64,000 nucleotides of DNA from Novosphingobium sp. (GCF_030696665.1 NZ_JAUYRV010000046.1:186001-250000); one strand, 5' to 3'. Positions 26,347 through 35,814 are shown, counted from the stretch's first letter. The notes: generated from the letters alone by a model not told the origin. Program-made: numbers and translations.

Positions 26347-27870
26347 TCAGGCACCGATTCCAGCAGCTGCAAGGAGGGCTTCGGTCGAAGGGTCAAAGCC
26401 TTCTCCCTCACCAGAGTCGATCTGCTTGGCGATGGCCTTGCCCAGTTCGACGCCGAACTGATCGAACGGGTTGATGCCGAGCATGGCCGCCGACACGAAC
26501 GTCCGGTGTTCGTGGAAGGCGATCAGCGCGCCCAGCGTGGCGGGGTTCAGGTCATCACACAGGATCGTGGCAGAGGGGCGGTCACCGGGATAGTCCCGCG
26601 CGCCATCGTCAGAGGCAGACCCGGCCATGAGCGCTGCACCTTGAGCGAAGCAGTTTGACAGCAGGATCTGATGGTGGACGGGATCAAGGTCGTGGCCGGG
26701 CACTTTGACCGCCAGGAAATCCACCGGGATCAGGTGCGTGCCTTGATGCAGCAACTGGAACACGGCGTGCTGGGCATCGGTGCCTACCCCGCCCCATGTG
26801 ACCGGCGCGCTGGCCCGCATGAGGGGTGAGCCATCGGCCAGCACACGCTTGCCGTTCGATTCCATTTCGAGTTGCTGGAGATAGTCGGGCAGCAGGGCCA
26901 GACGCTCGTCATAAGCGAAGACTGCGCGGGTCTGGCAGGCGCGCACTTGTGCATAGTAGAGATCGGCAAAGGCCGCACGGACGATGACGTTTTCGGCAAG
27001 GTCGATGTCGATGAAGTGGCGGTCGATGGCAGCGGCCCCGTCGAGGAACTCGGCAAAGCCTTGCCAGCCAAGGGCGATCGCCACCGGAAAGCCGATTGAC
27101 GACCAGAGAGAGTAGCGGCCACCCACGGTTTCGGAAAATGGCAGGACGCGGGTTTCATCGACGCCCCATTCCACGGCCTTTTCCGGCGCGGCTGTCAGCG
27201 CGACCACGCGACCGAAGGGATCGGACACGCCGCCATCACGCAGCCAGTCCAAAGCGGAGTGGGCATTGGTCATGGTTTCGGTGGTGGTGAAAGTCTTCGA
27301 GGCAATGGCGATCATGGTGGTGGCCGGATCGCAGGCCTTCATCGCGGCTTCGAGCGCACAGCCATCGATGTTGGACACAACGTGGACCGCGACCTTCGCG
27401 CCCTCACGCGTCAGAGCATCAATGGCCAGCGCGGGGCCGAGCGCGGAGCCACCGATGCCGATGTGGATGAGGCTGTTGACCTCCCCTAACGCGCCTTCGT
27501 GGATCGCATCGACAAGCATCTGCATGCGGGCATGGAGGTCTGCGGCGTCCTCGACGCTGCTTTCCTTGCCCACGCCGCGCTGGGCAGTGTGTTCTGCGGC
27601 GCGCCCTTCTGTGTTGTTGATCTTTTCCCCGCTGATCAGCGCATCGCGGCGACCTTCAAGGTCCATCGCGGCGGCAATGGAGCCGAGCAGCGCTTCGACT
27701 TCGGGCGACAGGTGCGTTTTGGACCAATCGAAAATGATCGGACCGCCCGGTAGATCGACTGTGGCGGAATAACGTGCGAGCCGCATAGGATCGGCGAACA
27801 GGTCTTTCAGCGTGGGCCGGGGCAGGCCTTCCAGTGCCGTCCAGAAAAGTTCCGCTTGGGCATCGATCAT
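26347..27870 (-). CDS. pgi: Glucose-6-phosphate isomerase
   Basis: Pgi interconverts glucose 6-phosphate and fructose 6-phosphate. The 507-aa protein carries the family stretches NSLIHIGIGGSALGPAL and IASKTFTTTETM, and GGRYSLWSSIGFPVAIALG, which is the first PROSITE region. HQGTHLIPVDFLA, with the catalytic His, and the late GINPFDQFGVELGK are also present. I chose the ATG at 27870 because GAGG precedes it by six bases; ATG 27882 lacks a ribosome site. It is divergent from lepB, with about 155 bp between starts for both promoters. Confidence 0.97.
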   Translation of the reverse strand: MIDAQAELFWTALEGLPRPTLKDLFADPMRLARYSATVDLPGGPIIFDWSKTHLSPEVEALLGSIAAAMDLEGRRDALISGEKINNTEGRAAEHTAQRGVGKESSVEDAADLHARMQMLVDAIHEGALGEVNSLIHIGIGGSALGPALAIDALTREGAKVAVHVVSNIDGCALEAAMKACDPATTMIAIASKTFTTTETMTNAHSALDWLRDGGVSDPFGRVVALTAAPEKAVEWGVDETRVLPFSETVGGRYSLWSSIGFPVAIALGWQGFAEFLDGAAAIDRHFIDIDLAENVIVRAAFADLYYAQVRACQTRAVFAYDERLALLPDYLQQLEMESNGKRVLADGSPLMRASAPVTWGGVGTDAQHAVFQLLHQGTHLIPVDFLAVKVPGHDLDPVHHQILLSNCFAQGAALMAGSASDDGARDYPGDRPSATILCDDLNPATLGALIAFHEHRTFVSAAMLGINPFDQFGVELGKAIAKQIDSGEGEGFDPSTEALLAAAGIGA

Positions 27871-28025
27871 GGCAATCCTCATCGTTTCGCATGTGCGTAA
27901 TGGCCCTAATGCCCGCTAAGCAGCCTGCCGCCAAGCCGACTGTTCATTCACGGGCAAGCTTTGCAAACGTATTTCAGGGCTGTATTATTACGATAACACA
28001 CTTGACGAAGGGGCTTGCGAGCAAC

Positions 28026-28889
28026 ATGACCGCGACGATGAACGACACGCCCGAAGCCAGCAGCACGCCACCGGTCCACCCGGCTTCCACTCCGCCAAGT
28101 GCGAAGAAGGAAAAGAAGGAGGACAGCTTTCCGGTCTTCCTGATCAAGCTGGTGTTGGTGGTGGCGATCTTCCGCAGCTTCATCTTCTCGCCGTTCAACA
28201 TTCCTTCGGAATCAATGCTGCCCCGGCTGGAGAATGGTGACTACCTGTTGGCGGCGAAGTGGCCTTATGGATACAGCAGCTATTCGCTGCCGTTCAGCGC
28301 GCCGCTGCTGCCCAAGCGCATCTTTGCCAGTCAGCCGGAACGCGGTGATGTGGCGATCTTCAAGGCGCCCCCGGGCAACGATGTCGATTACATCAAACGC
28401 GTGATCGGCCTGCCGGGCGATACCGTGCAGATGATCGACGGTGTGCTGCATCTGAACGGCAAGGCCGTGCCCAAACAGAAGGTTGCCGATTTCGTTATTC
28501 CGGTCAGCGTCAACACCGATTGCCTTTCGACCGAGTTCGCTGTGACTGAAGCCGATGGCCGCCAGACCTGCCACTACCCGCAGTTCCGCGAGACGTTGCC
28601 GAATGGGAAGAGCTACAACGTGCTCGACATTGGCCGCCGCGATGCTGACAATACGGTTCCGGTGCTGGTGCCTGAAGGGCAACTGTTCCTGATGGGCGAC
28701 AACCGCGACAATTCGATGGACAGCCGCTTCCCCGCGATGGAAGGCGGCGGCATTGGCCTTGTCCCTCAGGATAACCTGGTCGGCCGCGCCGCGATCATGA
28801 TGTGGTCCACCGACGGCAGCGCCAACTGGTTCCTGCCGTGGACTTGGTTCACCGCCGCGCGTTGGGAACGGATCGGGGGCACGTTCTGA
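28026..28889 (+). CDS. lepB: Signal peptidase I
   Basis: LepB cleaves signal peptides from exported proteins at the outer face of the inner membrane. In the 287-aa protein a charged N-terminal segment precedes the membrane anchor (FLIKLVLVVAIFRSFIF). The catalytic Ser lies in PFNIPSESMLPRLENGDYLL, and the catalytic Lys in GDVAIFKAPPGNDVDYIKRVIGLPGD. The late box is FLMGDNRDNSMDSR. ATGs at 28026 and 28038 are both possible starts. It heads a lepB-rnc-era run, a common alphaproteobacterial order. Confidence 0.96.
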   Translation: MTATMNDTPEASSTPPVHPASTPPSAKKEKKEDSFPVFLIKLVLVVAIFRSFIFSPFNIPSESMLPRLENGDYLLAAKWPYGYSSYSLPFSAPLLPKRIFASQPERGDVAIFKAPPGNDVDYIKRVIGLPGDTVQMIDGVLHLNGKAVPKQKVADFVIPVSVNTDCLSTEFAVTEADGRQTCHYPQFRETLPNGKSYNVLDIGRRDADNTVPVLVPEGQLFLMGDNRDNSMDSRFPAMEGGGIGLVPQDNLVGRAAIMMWSTDGSANWFLPWTWFTAARWERIGGTF

Positions 28890-29560
28890 GCAAGCTTTCC
28901 TCCGAGAGCGTCACGTTCCTCACGGACCTGACCGGGAGCGCGCCCACGCGCGCCGATCTGTGGGCCGAGGCACTGACTCATGGTTCTATGGGTGAAGCAC
29001 GCGATTACCAGAGGCTGGAGTTTCTGGGCGACCGGGTGTTGGGCCTGGTCATTGCCGATTGGCTGCATGAAAAGAGCGACGCTGCCGAGGGCAAGCTCTC
29101 GCAGCGGCTGAACGCGCTGGTCAGCCGCGAGACGTGCGCCGATGTTGCGCGTTCTATCGCCCTGCCGCTGCACATCCGGCTGGGAAAGCAGGCGCGCGAC
29201 GATGGCGGGGCGCAGAGCGACAATATTCTGGGCGACGTTATGGAAGCGCTGATCGGCGCGCTGTTTGTCGAGCGCGGGTTTGATGCAGCGCGGGTGTTCG
29301 TGCGCAAGTTGTGGGACAAGCCGATGGCTTCGGGCACGGGCCAACGCAAGCATCCCAAGGCGGCGTTGCAGGAATGGGCGGCGGGCAACCGGCGCAAGCC
29401 TCCCGTCTACACGCTCGTCGCGCGCGAAGGGCCGGATCATGCCGCGAAGTTCACCGTCTCGGTCGAGGTGAAAGGCGTGGGCGATGCCAGCGCTACGGGA
29501 TCGAGCAAGCAAGAGGCGGAAACTGCCGCTGCCAGCGCATTCATGCAGGCTTACGGCTGA
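28862..29560 (+). CDS. rnc: Ribonuclease III
   Basis: RNase III cleaves double-stranded RNA in rRNA and mRNA processing. The catalytic domain carries RLEFLGDRVLGLVIADWL, the nine-residue signature with the acidic metal ligands, and later DNILGDVMEALIGALFVERGF. The double-stranded RNA-binding domain runs from HPKAALQEWAAGN to the end. No ATG is available before the conserved ALTHGS. The nearest standard start is the TTG at 28862, which overlaps lepB by 28 bases. A CTG at 28886, overlapping the lepB stop codon (CTGA), is an attractive non-standard alternative that would give 224 aa. Confidence 0.94.
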   Translation: MGTDRGHVLSKLSSESVTFLTDLTGSAPTRADLWAEALTHGSMGEARDYQRLEFLGDRVLGLVIADWLHEKSDAAEGKLSQRLNALVSRETCADVARSIALPLHIRLGKQARDDGGAQSDNILGDVMEALIGALFVERGFDAARVFVRKLWDKPMASGTGQRKHPKAALQEWAAGNRRKPPVYTLVAREGPDHAAKFTVSVEVKGVGDASATGSSKQEAETAAASAFMQAYG

Positions 29561-29607
29561 CGCGCATTTGGCCTACTATGGCCGAAGATTTTCAGAGAAT
29601 TGGATTT

Positions 29608-30513
29608 ATGACCGAAAAATGTGGCCTCGTGGCCGTCCTTGGCGCACCGAACGCCGGCAAATCGACATTGGTGAACGCTCTGGTGGGGCAGAAGGTGGCG
29701 ATTGTATCGGCCAAGGCGCAGACGACGCGCGCGCGGCTGATGGGCATTGCGCTTGAAAATGTGGGTGATGACCGGGCACAGATCATCCTTGCCGATACGC
29801 CCGGCCTGTTCGAACCCAAGCGCCGGCTTGACCGCGCGATGGTGAGCGCTGCTTGGGATGGAGCGCAGGAGGCCGATGCGATCCTGCTGGTGGTGGATGC
29901 GCGCAAGAAGAAGCGCGACTACCTCGAACCGATCCTTGCCAGCCTGAAGGACCGGCCCGAGCGCAAGATCCTGGTGCTGAACAAGGTGGATTCCACGCCC
30001 AAGGAGCCGCTGCTGGTGATGGCAGAGGCGCTGACGACCGAAGCGCAGTTTGACGAGGTGTTCTTCGTATCGGCGCTAACCAACGACGGCGTGCCCGAAC
30101 TGAAGCAGCGACTGGCGGCGCTGATGCCCGAGGCGACGTGGCACTACCCGGAAGATCAGGTGTCTGACGCAAGCGAGCGGCTGCTGGCAGCCGAGATCAC
30201 GCGCGAGCAGTTGTACCGGCAGCTTCACGACGAACTTCCCTATGACAGCACGGTTAGGCCCGAGAAGTACCTGACGCGCAAGGATGGCTCGATTGAGATA
30301 CACCAGCAGATCGTGATTGCGCGCGAAAGCCAACGGCCGATCGTGCTGGGCAAGGGTGGCGCGAAGATCAAGGCGATTGGCGAGGCTTCGCGCAAGGAAC
30401 TGGCGCAATTGCTGGAAACGAAAGTCCACCTGTTCCTCCACGTGAAGGTTGATGAGAACTGGGCCGATGCGAAGGAAATCTACGAAGAAATCGGTCTTGA
30501 GTGGGTGAAGTGA
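29608..30513 (+). CDS. era: GTPase Era
   Basis: Era is an essential GTPase in 30S ribosomal subunit maturation. The 301-aa protein has the G-domain motifs GAPNAGKST (G1), TTRARLMG (G2 region), DTPG (G3) and NKVD (G4). The C-terminal KH domain with QRPIVLGKGGAKIKAIG binds 16S rRNA. ATG 29608 starts directly before the G domain as in relatives; ATG 29578 is an upstream option. It follows rnc with a 47-bp gap, and its stop overlaps the next start (TGATG). Confidence 0.97.
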   Translation: MTEKCGLVAVLGAPNAGKSTLVNALVGQKVAIVSAKAQTTRARLMGIALENVGDDRAQIILADTPGLFEPKRRLDRAMVSAAWDGAQEADAILLVVDARKKKRDYLEPILASLKDRPERKILVLNKVDSTPKEPLLVMAEALTTEAQFDEVFFVSALTNDGVPELKQRLAALMPEATWHYPEDQVSDASERLLAAEITREQLYRQLHDELPYDSTVRPEKYLTRKDGSIEIHQQIVIARESQRPIVLGKGGAKIKAIGEASRKELAQLLETKVHLFLHVKVDENWADAKEIYEEIGLEWVK

Positions 30514-31337
30514 TGCGACTCCTGATATGCTCTGCCGTTGCCGCGCTGGTTTCGGCACCGCTGGCGGCAAAGCCTGCTGCGCCTGTTGCCGGTGACCGTT
30601 ACGTTGCGATGGGCAGTTCGTTTGCAGCCGGTCCGGGTGTTGGACCCAATACGCCCAGCACGCCGCAGCGCTGCGGGCGCGGGACGCTGAACTATCCGAA
30701 CCTGCTGGCGAAGGAACTGGGGTTAGAACTGGTCGACGCGACATGCAGCGGCGCGACCACACACCATGTTCTGGGGCCGTGGAATGAAGTTCCGCCGCAG
30801 ATCGACAGCGTGGATGCGAACACGAAGCTGGTTACCGTGACCATCGGCGGGAACGACATTGCGTTTGTTGGCAATATTTTTGCGGCGGCCTGTGAACAGA
30901 TGACCACACCCGATCCGCGTTGCCAGAAGTGGCGCGAGGTGACCGACGCGGAGTGGCAAGGAGACGAGGAGCGGATGCGGCGCATTGTGAGCGCCATCCG
31001 TGAACGCGCTCCAAAGGCGCGGGTGGTCTTTGTTGATTACATAACGGTCCTGCCGCCCAAAGGCGCCTGCGCCGCTGTCCCCATCACCGACGAACGGCTG
31101 AAGCAAAGTCAGGTTGCGGCAAAGCGCCTTGCCAAGATCACCGCGCGCGTGGCCAAGGCGGAAAACGCCGAAGTCTTGAGGTTCTCTGACCTTTCGCGCA
31201 ACCACGCACCTTGCTCGGCTGAACCGTGGAGCAATGGAATGACCGCGCCAGAGGGCGATGGCATTCCTGTTCACCCGAACCGCGCGGGCCATGTTGCAGC
31301 GGCGAAAGCACTGGCTGAATTCCTGCGACGCAAATGA
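30513..31337 (+). CDS. Exported SGNH/GDSL hydrolase
   Basis: This is a 274-aa precursor with a signal peptide (MRLLICSAVAALVSAPLAA). The SGNH esterase blocks are visible. Block I is YVAMGSSFAAGPG with the nucleophile Ser, Gly lies in the following strand, block III is TIGGNDIAF with the oxyanion Asn, and block V is IPVHPNRAGH with the catalytic His. Several cysteine pairs (CGRG, DATCSG, CEQ, RCQKW) suggest disulfides, as in the Streptomyces-type lipase subgroup. It probably hydrolyses ester bonds in the periplasm or outside the cell. It is coupled to era by a one-base overlap. Confidence 0.9.
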   Translation: MRLLICSAVAALVSAPLAAKPAAPVAGDRYVAMGSSFAAGPGVGPNTPSTPQRCGRGTLNYPNLLAKELGLELVDATCSGATTHHVLGPWNEVPPQIDSVDANTKLVTVTIGGNDIAFVGNIFAAACEQMTTPDPRCQKWREVTDAEWQGDEERMRRIVSAIRERAPKARVVFVDYITVLPPKGACAAVPITDERLKQSQVAAKRLAKITARVAKAENAEVLRFSDLSRNHAPCSAEPWSNGMTAPEGDGIPVHPNRAGHVAAAKALAEFLRRK

Positions 31338-31499
31338 GCCTGCCCCGGTTTCCGGGCACCCTACCCCACTTTGCTGTACTGCAACACTCTTGCCGCAAAT
31401 CTGACAGCAAGCGTTCATGACCCTCATCTAGTGCCGTAGCGAAGGGATCCGCCGCGCCACCCGTTAGGCCTCCGGATGCCATTGCAACGGAGTGCGGGA

Positions 31500-33086
31500 A
31501 TGAACGAAGCGGGTGCGATTACCCCGGCGACTGTCGGGGCTGTGGCGATTCCGGTTTCGACAGGACGCACATCTCGACCAATCGCAACCGGATTGCAGCG
31601 GCTGCCCTCGTGGCTCATTCCTGCGCTCGCCTACTTGGGCCTGTTCCTGATCACGCGCAGTTTCCTGTTCGGCAATCCGGTGGTTCACATTGATGAGCAG
31701 TTCTACCTGCTTGTTGCCGAGCGTATGCGCGACGGGGCCGTGCCCTATGTCGACATCTGGGATCGCAAGCCGATCGGCCTGTTCATCCTGTATGAGGCAT
31801 TCACCGCCCTGCCCGGCGATGCGCTGCTGGCCTACCAGTTCGGTGCCGCGCTGGCGACGGCTGGCACGGCGCTGGTCATTTCCCGGCTGGCGCGCGAGAT
31901 CGCATCGCCCGCCGCATCGTGGCAGGCCGGGGCCGCCTATGTGCTGTTCATGCCTGCGTTCAACGCCGGGATGGGGCAGGCTCCGGTGTTCTACAACCTG
32001 CTTGTCGCAGGTGCCGCCTTGATCGTCGTCGATGCGATGAAGCGGAACGAGGACCAGGCACTGGTGGGGCGTGGGTGCGCGGCAATGCTGCTGCTCGGCC
32101 TGGCCATCCAGATCAAATATACCGTCATATTCGAAGGCGCTGCCCTTGGCTTGATGCTGCTGGCGCGCGGCTTTGCCGACATCTGGACGATGCGCCGCCT
32201 TGCCGGGGTCGCGCTGCTGTGGGTTGCCGTGGCGCTGCTGCCGACGCTGGCCGCCATCAGCTGGTATGCCGGGATCGGGCATCTTGACGCTTTCATTTAC
32301 GCCAACTTCGTGTCGATTTTTGAGCGTGGTTCGGACGGCGCGCGATCCTATGGCCGCCTTGCCAAGGAGTTTGCAGCGCTGTTGCCAGTGTGGCTGGCGA
32401 TATTTCGTGCGCCGAGGATGTTCGACACGTCAGGCGGATTGTGGCCGCGCTCGCACGGCATGCTGAAGATCTGGGGCGCGGTTGCCTGCCTTGGCTTCCT
32501 GCTGTTCGGCACGTGGTACGACCACTATGTCGCGCCTCTGCTGGTGCCGCTTTGCGTGCTGGCGGCCCCTGCATTGGCGCGCGTGCAGCGCGGGCAGCGC
32601 TGGTATGGACGCTTCCTGCTCGGCTTTGCGGCGCTGGCGGGGACAGTGGTGCCGGTCTATCAGGTCTGGCGGCACGGGACGACCGCGCAGTACGCGGAAA
32701 TGAGCGCGCTGATTGCGCAGGAGATGCGCGGCGGCTGCCTGTTCATCTTTGAAGGCGAGCTGGCCTTTTACCGCACGATCCCAACCTGCCTGCCAACCAC
32801 GCGCATCTTCCCCAACCACCTCAACACGTTCATCGAATCCACCGCCGTGGGCATGGATCCGACAGCCGAAGTGCGCCGCATCCTTGCCCATCGGCCCGAT
32901 GTGGTCCTGATGTGGGCACCGCAGAAGCTCTATCTGCCTAATCTGGAGACGCGCGCCGTTATGGCCAAGGGGCTGGCGCGGGAGTACGAGCGTTATGCCC
33001 GCTACACCCTCGGGACGCGTGAATACTGGCTTTATCGCCTGCGTCCGAACCTGCGGAAACCCGCTGGTCCGAACGCGGCGCGCTAG
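31500..33086 (+). CDS. Multipass membrane glycosyltransferase-like protein (GT-C fold)
   Basis: A 528-aa protein with about ten or more predicted membrane helices. Its first loop reads VVHIDEQFYLLVAERMRDG followed by PYVDIWDRKPIG. The acidic pair in that first periplasmic loop is typical of GT-C enzymes (ArnT/PMT/RgtA-like) that move sugars from polyprenyl-phosphate donors. The soluble C-terminal part carries several Cys and aromatic residues. The acceptor is unknown; cell-surface polysaccharide or lipid is likely. The ATG at 31500 was chosen because GGAG precedes it by seven bases. It converges on topA with only 10 bp between. Confidence 0.85.
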   Translation: MNEAGAITPATVGAVAIPVSTGRTSRPIATGLQRLPSWLIPALAYLGLFLITRSFLFGNPVVHIDEQFYLLVAERMRDGAVPYVDIWDRKPIGLFILYEAFTALPGDALLAYQFGAALATAGTALVISRLAREIASPAASWQAGAAYVLFMPAFNAGMGQAPVFYNLLVAGAALIVVDAMKRNEDQALVGRGCAAMLLLGLAIQIKYTVIFEGAALGLMLLARGFADIWTMRRLAGVALLWVAVALLPTLAAISWYAGIGHLDAFIYANFVSIFERGSDGARSYGRLAKEFAALLPVWLAIFRAPRMFDTSGGLWPRSHGMLKIWGAVACLGFLLFGTWYDHYVAPLLVPLCVLAAPALARVQRGQRWYGRFLLGFAALAGTVVPVYQVWRHGTTAQYAEMSALIAQEMRGGCLFIFEGELAFYRTIPTCLPTTRIFPNHLNTFIESTAVGMDPTAEVRRILAHRPDVVLMWAPQKLYLPNLETRAVMAKGLAREYERYARYTLGTREYWLYRLRPNLRKPAGPNAAR

Positions 33087-33096
33087 CGTTGGCGGA

Positions 33097-35736
33097 TTAC
33101 TCCGACGTTTTGGCAACGGCCTTTTTGGCTGGAGCTTTTTTGGGCGCTGCCTTTTTTGCGGGAGCCTTTTTCGCTGCAGCCTTCTTAGGCGCTGCCGTTT
33201 CGGGGTCAGCTTTATTCGCGGGCGCTTTCTTGGCCGGAGCCTTTTTGGCCGGGGCCTTTTTCTTGCCCTTGGCCGGTCCCTTGGCCGCGCGCTCGTTGAT
33301 CAGCGTCACCGCTTCTTCCTCGGTCAACCCTTCGGGCTGCTTATCCTTGGGCAGCGTGGCGTTGGTGGTGCCATCGGTGACGTAGGGACCATAGCGCCCC
33401 GCCATCAGCTTGATTTCTCCGCCCGAAACCGGATGTGCGCCGAACACCTTGAGCGGCTCGGCTGCAACCCGACCGCCACGCCCGCCCGCACCGGCAGCGG
33501 CTGCAGCAAGCAGCATGACGGCAGCGTTCATGCCGGTTTCGAACACTTCTGACGTGCTCTTGAGCCGCGCGTACTTGCCATCATGGACAAGATACGGGCC
33601 ATAGCGCCCAATGTTGGCCGATATCGGATTGCCGCTTTCGGGATGCGTCCCAACTTCGCGCGGCAATGACAGGAGCTTGAGCGCCCATTCAAGGTCCATC
33701 TCGCCGATGTCCTTGGGGATCGAGGCGCGCTTGGCCTCCTTGCCCTCACCCAACTGGATGTAGGGGCCAAAGCGACCAGCTTTGCGCACCACCTCAAGAT
33801 CGGTGACCGGGTCTTTGCCCAATACGCCATCTTCCGCGCCCTCGCCCTCGGCTCCGCCGGGTTGGGCGAACTTGCGGGTGTACTTGCATTCGGGATAGTT
33901 CGAGCAGGCAACGAACGCGCCGTACCGGCCACCGCGCAGCGAAAGCCGCCCGGCCTCGCACTTCGGGCACAGACGCGGGTCGGTGCCATCGTCGCGCGGG
34001 GGGAAAAGGTAGTCCGAGAGGAATTCATCGAGTTCGGCCGTTACTTCGCTCGGCTTCTTCTCCATGACCTCATCGGACTTGGGTTTGAAATCGCGCCAGA
34101 ACGCGGCGAGCACCTTCTTCCATTCAGCGCGCCCGCCCGAAACATCATCAAGCTCATCCTCCATCCCTGCGGTGAATTCATAAGCGACATAGCGAGCGAA
34201 GAAGCGTTCGAGAAACGATGTGAGGAGTCGGCCTGATTCCTCTGCAAAGAAACGGTTTTTTTCAGTCCGCACATAGTTGCGGTCTTTGAGCACCTGTAGC
34301 GTCGATGCGTATGTAGAAGGACGCCCGATACCCAGTTCCTCAAGCCGCTTTACAAGGCTGGCTTCTGAATAGCGTGGCGGCGGCTGGGTGAAGTGCTGCG
34401 TTGCATCGACGCCGCGCTTGGCTGGCGTATCGCCTGCGTTCAGCGCGGGCAGCAGGTTCGCATCCTCGTCGTCGCCATCCGCCTTCTGGTCGCGGCCCTC
34501 TTCGTAGACAGCAAGAAAGCCGGGGAACTTCACGACCTGCCCGGTCGCGCGCAACTCATGCTTGCCGGTGCCATCGCGCAGAGTAACACTGGTGCGCTCA
34601 ATATTGGCAGAGGCCATCTGGCTCGCCATCGCGCGCTTGTAGATCAGGTCATAAAGCCGCGCTTCATCGCCCGAGCCATAGCGGTCCTTGGTGAATTCGG
34701 TCGGCCGGATAGCTTCATGTGCTTCCTGAGCATTCTTGGCTTTCGTCTCGTAATGACGGGGTTTTTCTGGCAGATAGTGCCCGTCATAACGGTCAGAAAT
34801 CGCCTTGCGCACGGCGGAGATGGCGCTGGGGTCCATCTGCACGCCATCGGTACGCATGTACGTGATCGCACCCGCCTCATAGAGCGTCTGCGCCACGCGC
34901 ATCGTGTGGCTGGCCGCAAAGCCAAGCTTGCGCGCTGCTTCCTGTTGCAGCGTAGATGTGGTGAACGGCGGATAGGGATTGCGGCGGGTTGGCTTGGTTT
35001 CAACCTCTTCGACGCGGAAGGTGCCAGCCTCGACCACAGCCTTGGCCTTCAGCGCCGCGCCTTCGTCGCCCAGCGTCAGCTTGTCGAGTTTCTGCCCGTC
35101 AAACTTGACCATCCGCGCGGAAAACTCGGTCCCGCCCTGCTCGAGCCGGGCGATGACCGACCAGTATTCCTGCGCGCGGAACACTTCGATGTCGCGTTCG
35201 CGCTCAACGATCAGGCGTAGGGCCACAGATTGCACGCGGCCTGCCGATTTCGCACCCGGCAGCTTGCGCCACAAGACTGGCGAGAGGGTGAAGCCGAACA
35301 GGTAATCGAGCGCACGGCGTGCCAGATAAGCGTCGATCAAGTCCTGATCGAGTTCGCGCGGGCGCTTCATTGCATCGGTCACCGTCTGTTTGGTGATTGC
35401 GTTGAAAGTGACTCGTTCAACTTCCTTAGGAAGCACCTTACGTTTCTTCAGCAACTCCCTGACGTGCCATGAAATTGCCTCACCCTCACGGTCAGGGTCA
35501 GTTGCGAGGATCAGGCGGTCGGCAGTTTTGGCAGCATCGGTGATTGCCTTAACGCGCGACGCTTTATCGCCGTACATTTCCCAATCCATCGCGAAGTCTT
35601 CGTCCGGGCGGACCGAGCCGTCCTTTACCGGGAGATCGCGGATGTGCCCGTAGGAGGCGAGCACCTTGTAGCCGGGGCCAAGGTACTTCTCGATGGTCTT
35701 GGCCTTGGCCGGAGATTCAACAATGACAAGCTGCAT
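33097..35736 (-). CDS. topA: DNA topoisomerase I with Lys/Ala/Pro-rich tail
   Basis: This is a type IA topoisomerase that relaxes negative supercoils. In the 879-aa protein the Toprim domain starts LVIVESPAKAKTIEKYLG and has DPDREGEAISWH. The active-site Tyr lies in ITYMRTDGVQMD. Zinc-finger-like repeats follow (CPKCEAGRLSLRGGRYGAFVAC), then several short TopA C-terminal repeats of GRFGPYIQLG type. The last ~60 residues are KKAPAKKAPAKK-like, a basic DNA-binding tail common in sphingomonads. No ribosome site is visible before 35736. A GTTCGAAC-N7-GAAC motif lies 58 nt upstream. It lies downstream of dprA on the same strand. Confidence 0.97.
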   Translation of the reverse strand: MQLVIVESPAKAKTIEKYLGPGYKVLASYGHIRDLPVKDGSVRPDEDFAMDWEMYGDKASRVKAITDAAKTADRLILATDPDREGEAISWHVRELLKKRKVLPKEVERVTFNAITKQTVTDAMKRPRELDQDLIDAYLARRALDYLFGFTLSPVLWRKLPGAKSAGRVQSVALRLIVERERDIEVFRAQEYWSVIARLEQGGTEFSARMVKFDGQKLDKLTLGDEGAALKAKAVVEAGTFRVEEVETKPTRRNPYPPFTTSTLQQEAARKLGFAASHTMRVAQTLYEAGAITYMRTDGVQMDPSAISAVRKAISDRYDGHYLPEKPRHYETKAKNAQEAHEAIRPTEFTKDRYGSGDEARLYDLIYKRAMASQMASANIERTSVTLRDGTGKHELRATGQVVKFPGFLAVYEEGRDQKADGDDEDANLLPALNAGDTPAKRGVDATQHFTQPPPRYSEASLVKRLEELGIGRPSTYASTLQVLKDRNYVRTEKNRFFAEESGRLLTSFLERFFARYVAYEFTAGMEDELDDVSGGRAEWKKVLAAFWRDFKPKSDEVMEKKPSEVTAELDEFLSDYLFPPRDDGTDPRLCPKCEAGRLSLRGGRYGAFVACSNYPECKYTRKFAQPGGAEGEGAEDGVLGKDPVTDLEVVRKAGRFGPYIQLGEGKEAKRASIPKDIGEMDLEWALKLLSLPREVGTHPESGNPISANIGRYGPYLVHDGKYARLKSTSEVFETGMNAAVMLLAAAAAGAGGRGGRVAAEPLKVFGAHPVSGGEIKLMAGRYGPYVTDGTTNATLPKDKQPEGLTEEEAVTLINERAAKGPAKGKKKAPAKKAPAKKAPANKADPETAAPKKAAAKKAPAKKAAPKKAPAKKAVAKTSE

Positions 35737-35794
35737 GATCTGAAAAAGCAGTCCTTACGTGTACGTGTGCGCGAGGGTGGGGGCCTTCGGTTGG

Positions 35795-35813
35795 GTTCGT
35801 CAAGCGTTCGAAC
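35795..35813 (-). promoter_or_regulatory. GTTCGAAC-N7-GAAC motif (candidate LexA box), site B
   Basis: Read on the topA strand the sequence is GTTCGAAC-gcttgac-GAAC. It ends 58 nt before the topA start and lies in the short gap to dprA. It matches site A (6562-6580) in all 12 fixed positions, in orientation relative to the gene, and in distance to the start codon. The GTTC-N7-GTTC core is the alphaproteobacterial SOS-box form. Regulation of topA by it is inferred. Confidence 0.45.
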
Positions 35814-35814
35814 G

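Noticed and set aside
33118..33260. Apparent minisatellite at the end of topA
   Set aside because: The repetition is fully explained by the Lys/Ala/Pro protein repeat and is not a separate DNA element.
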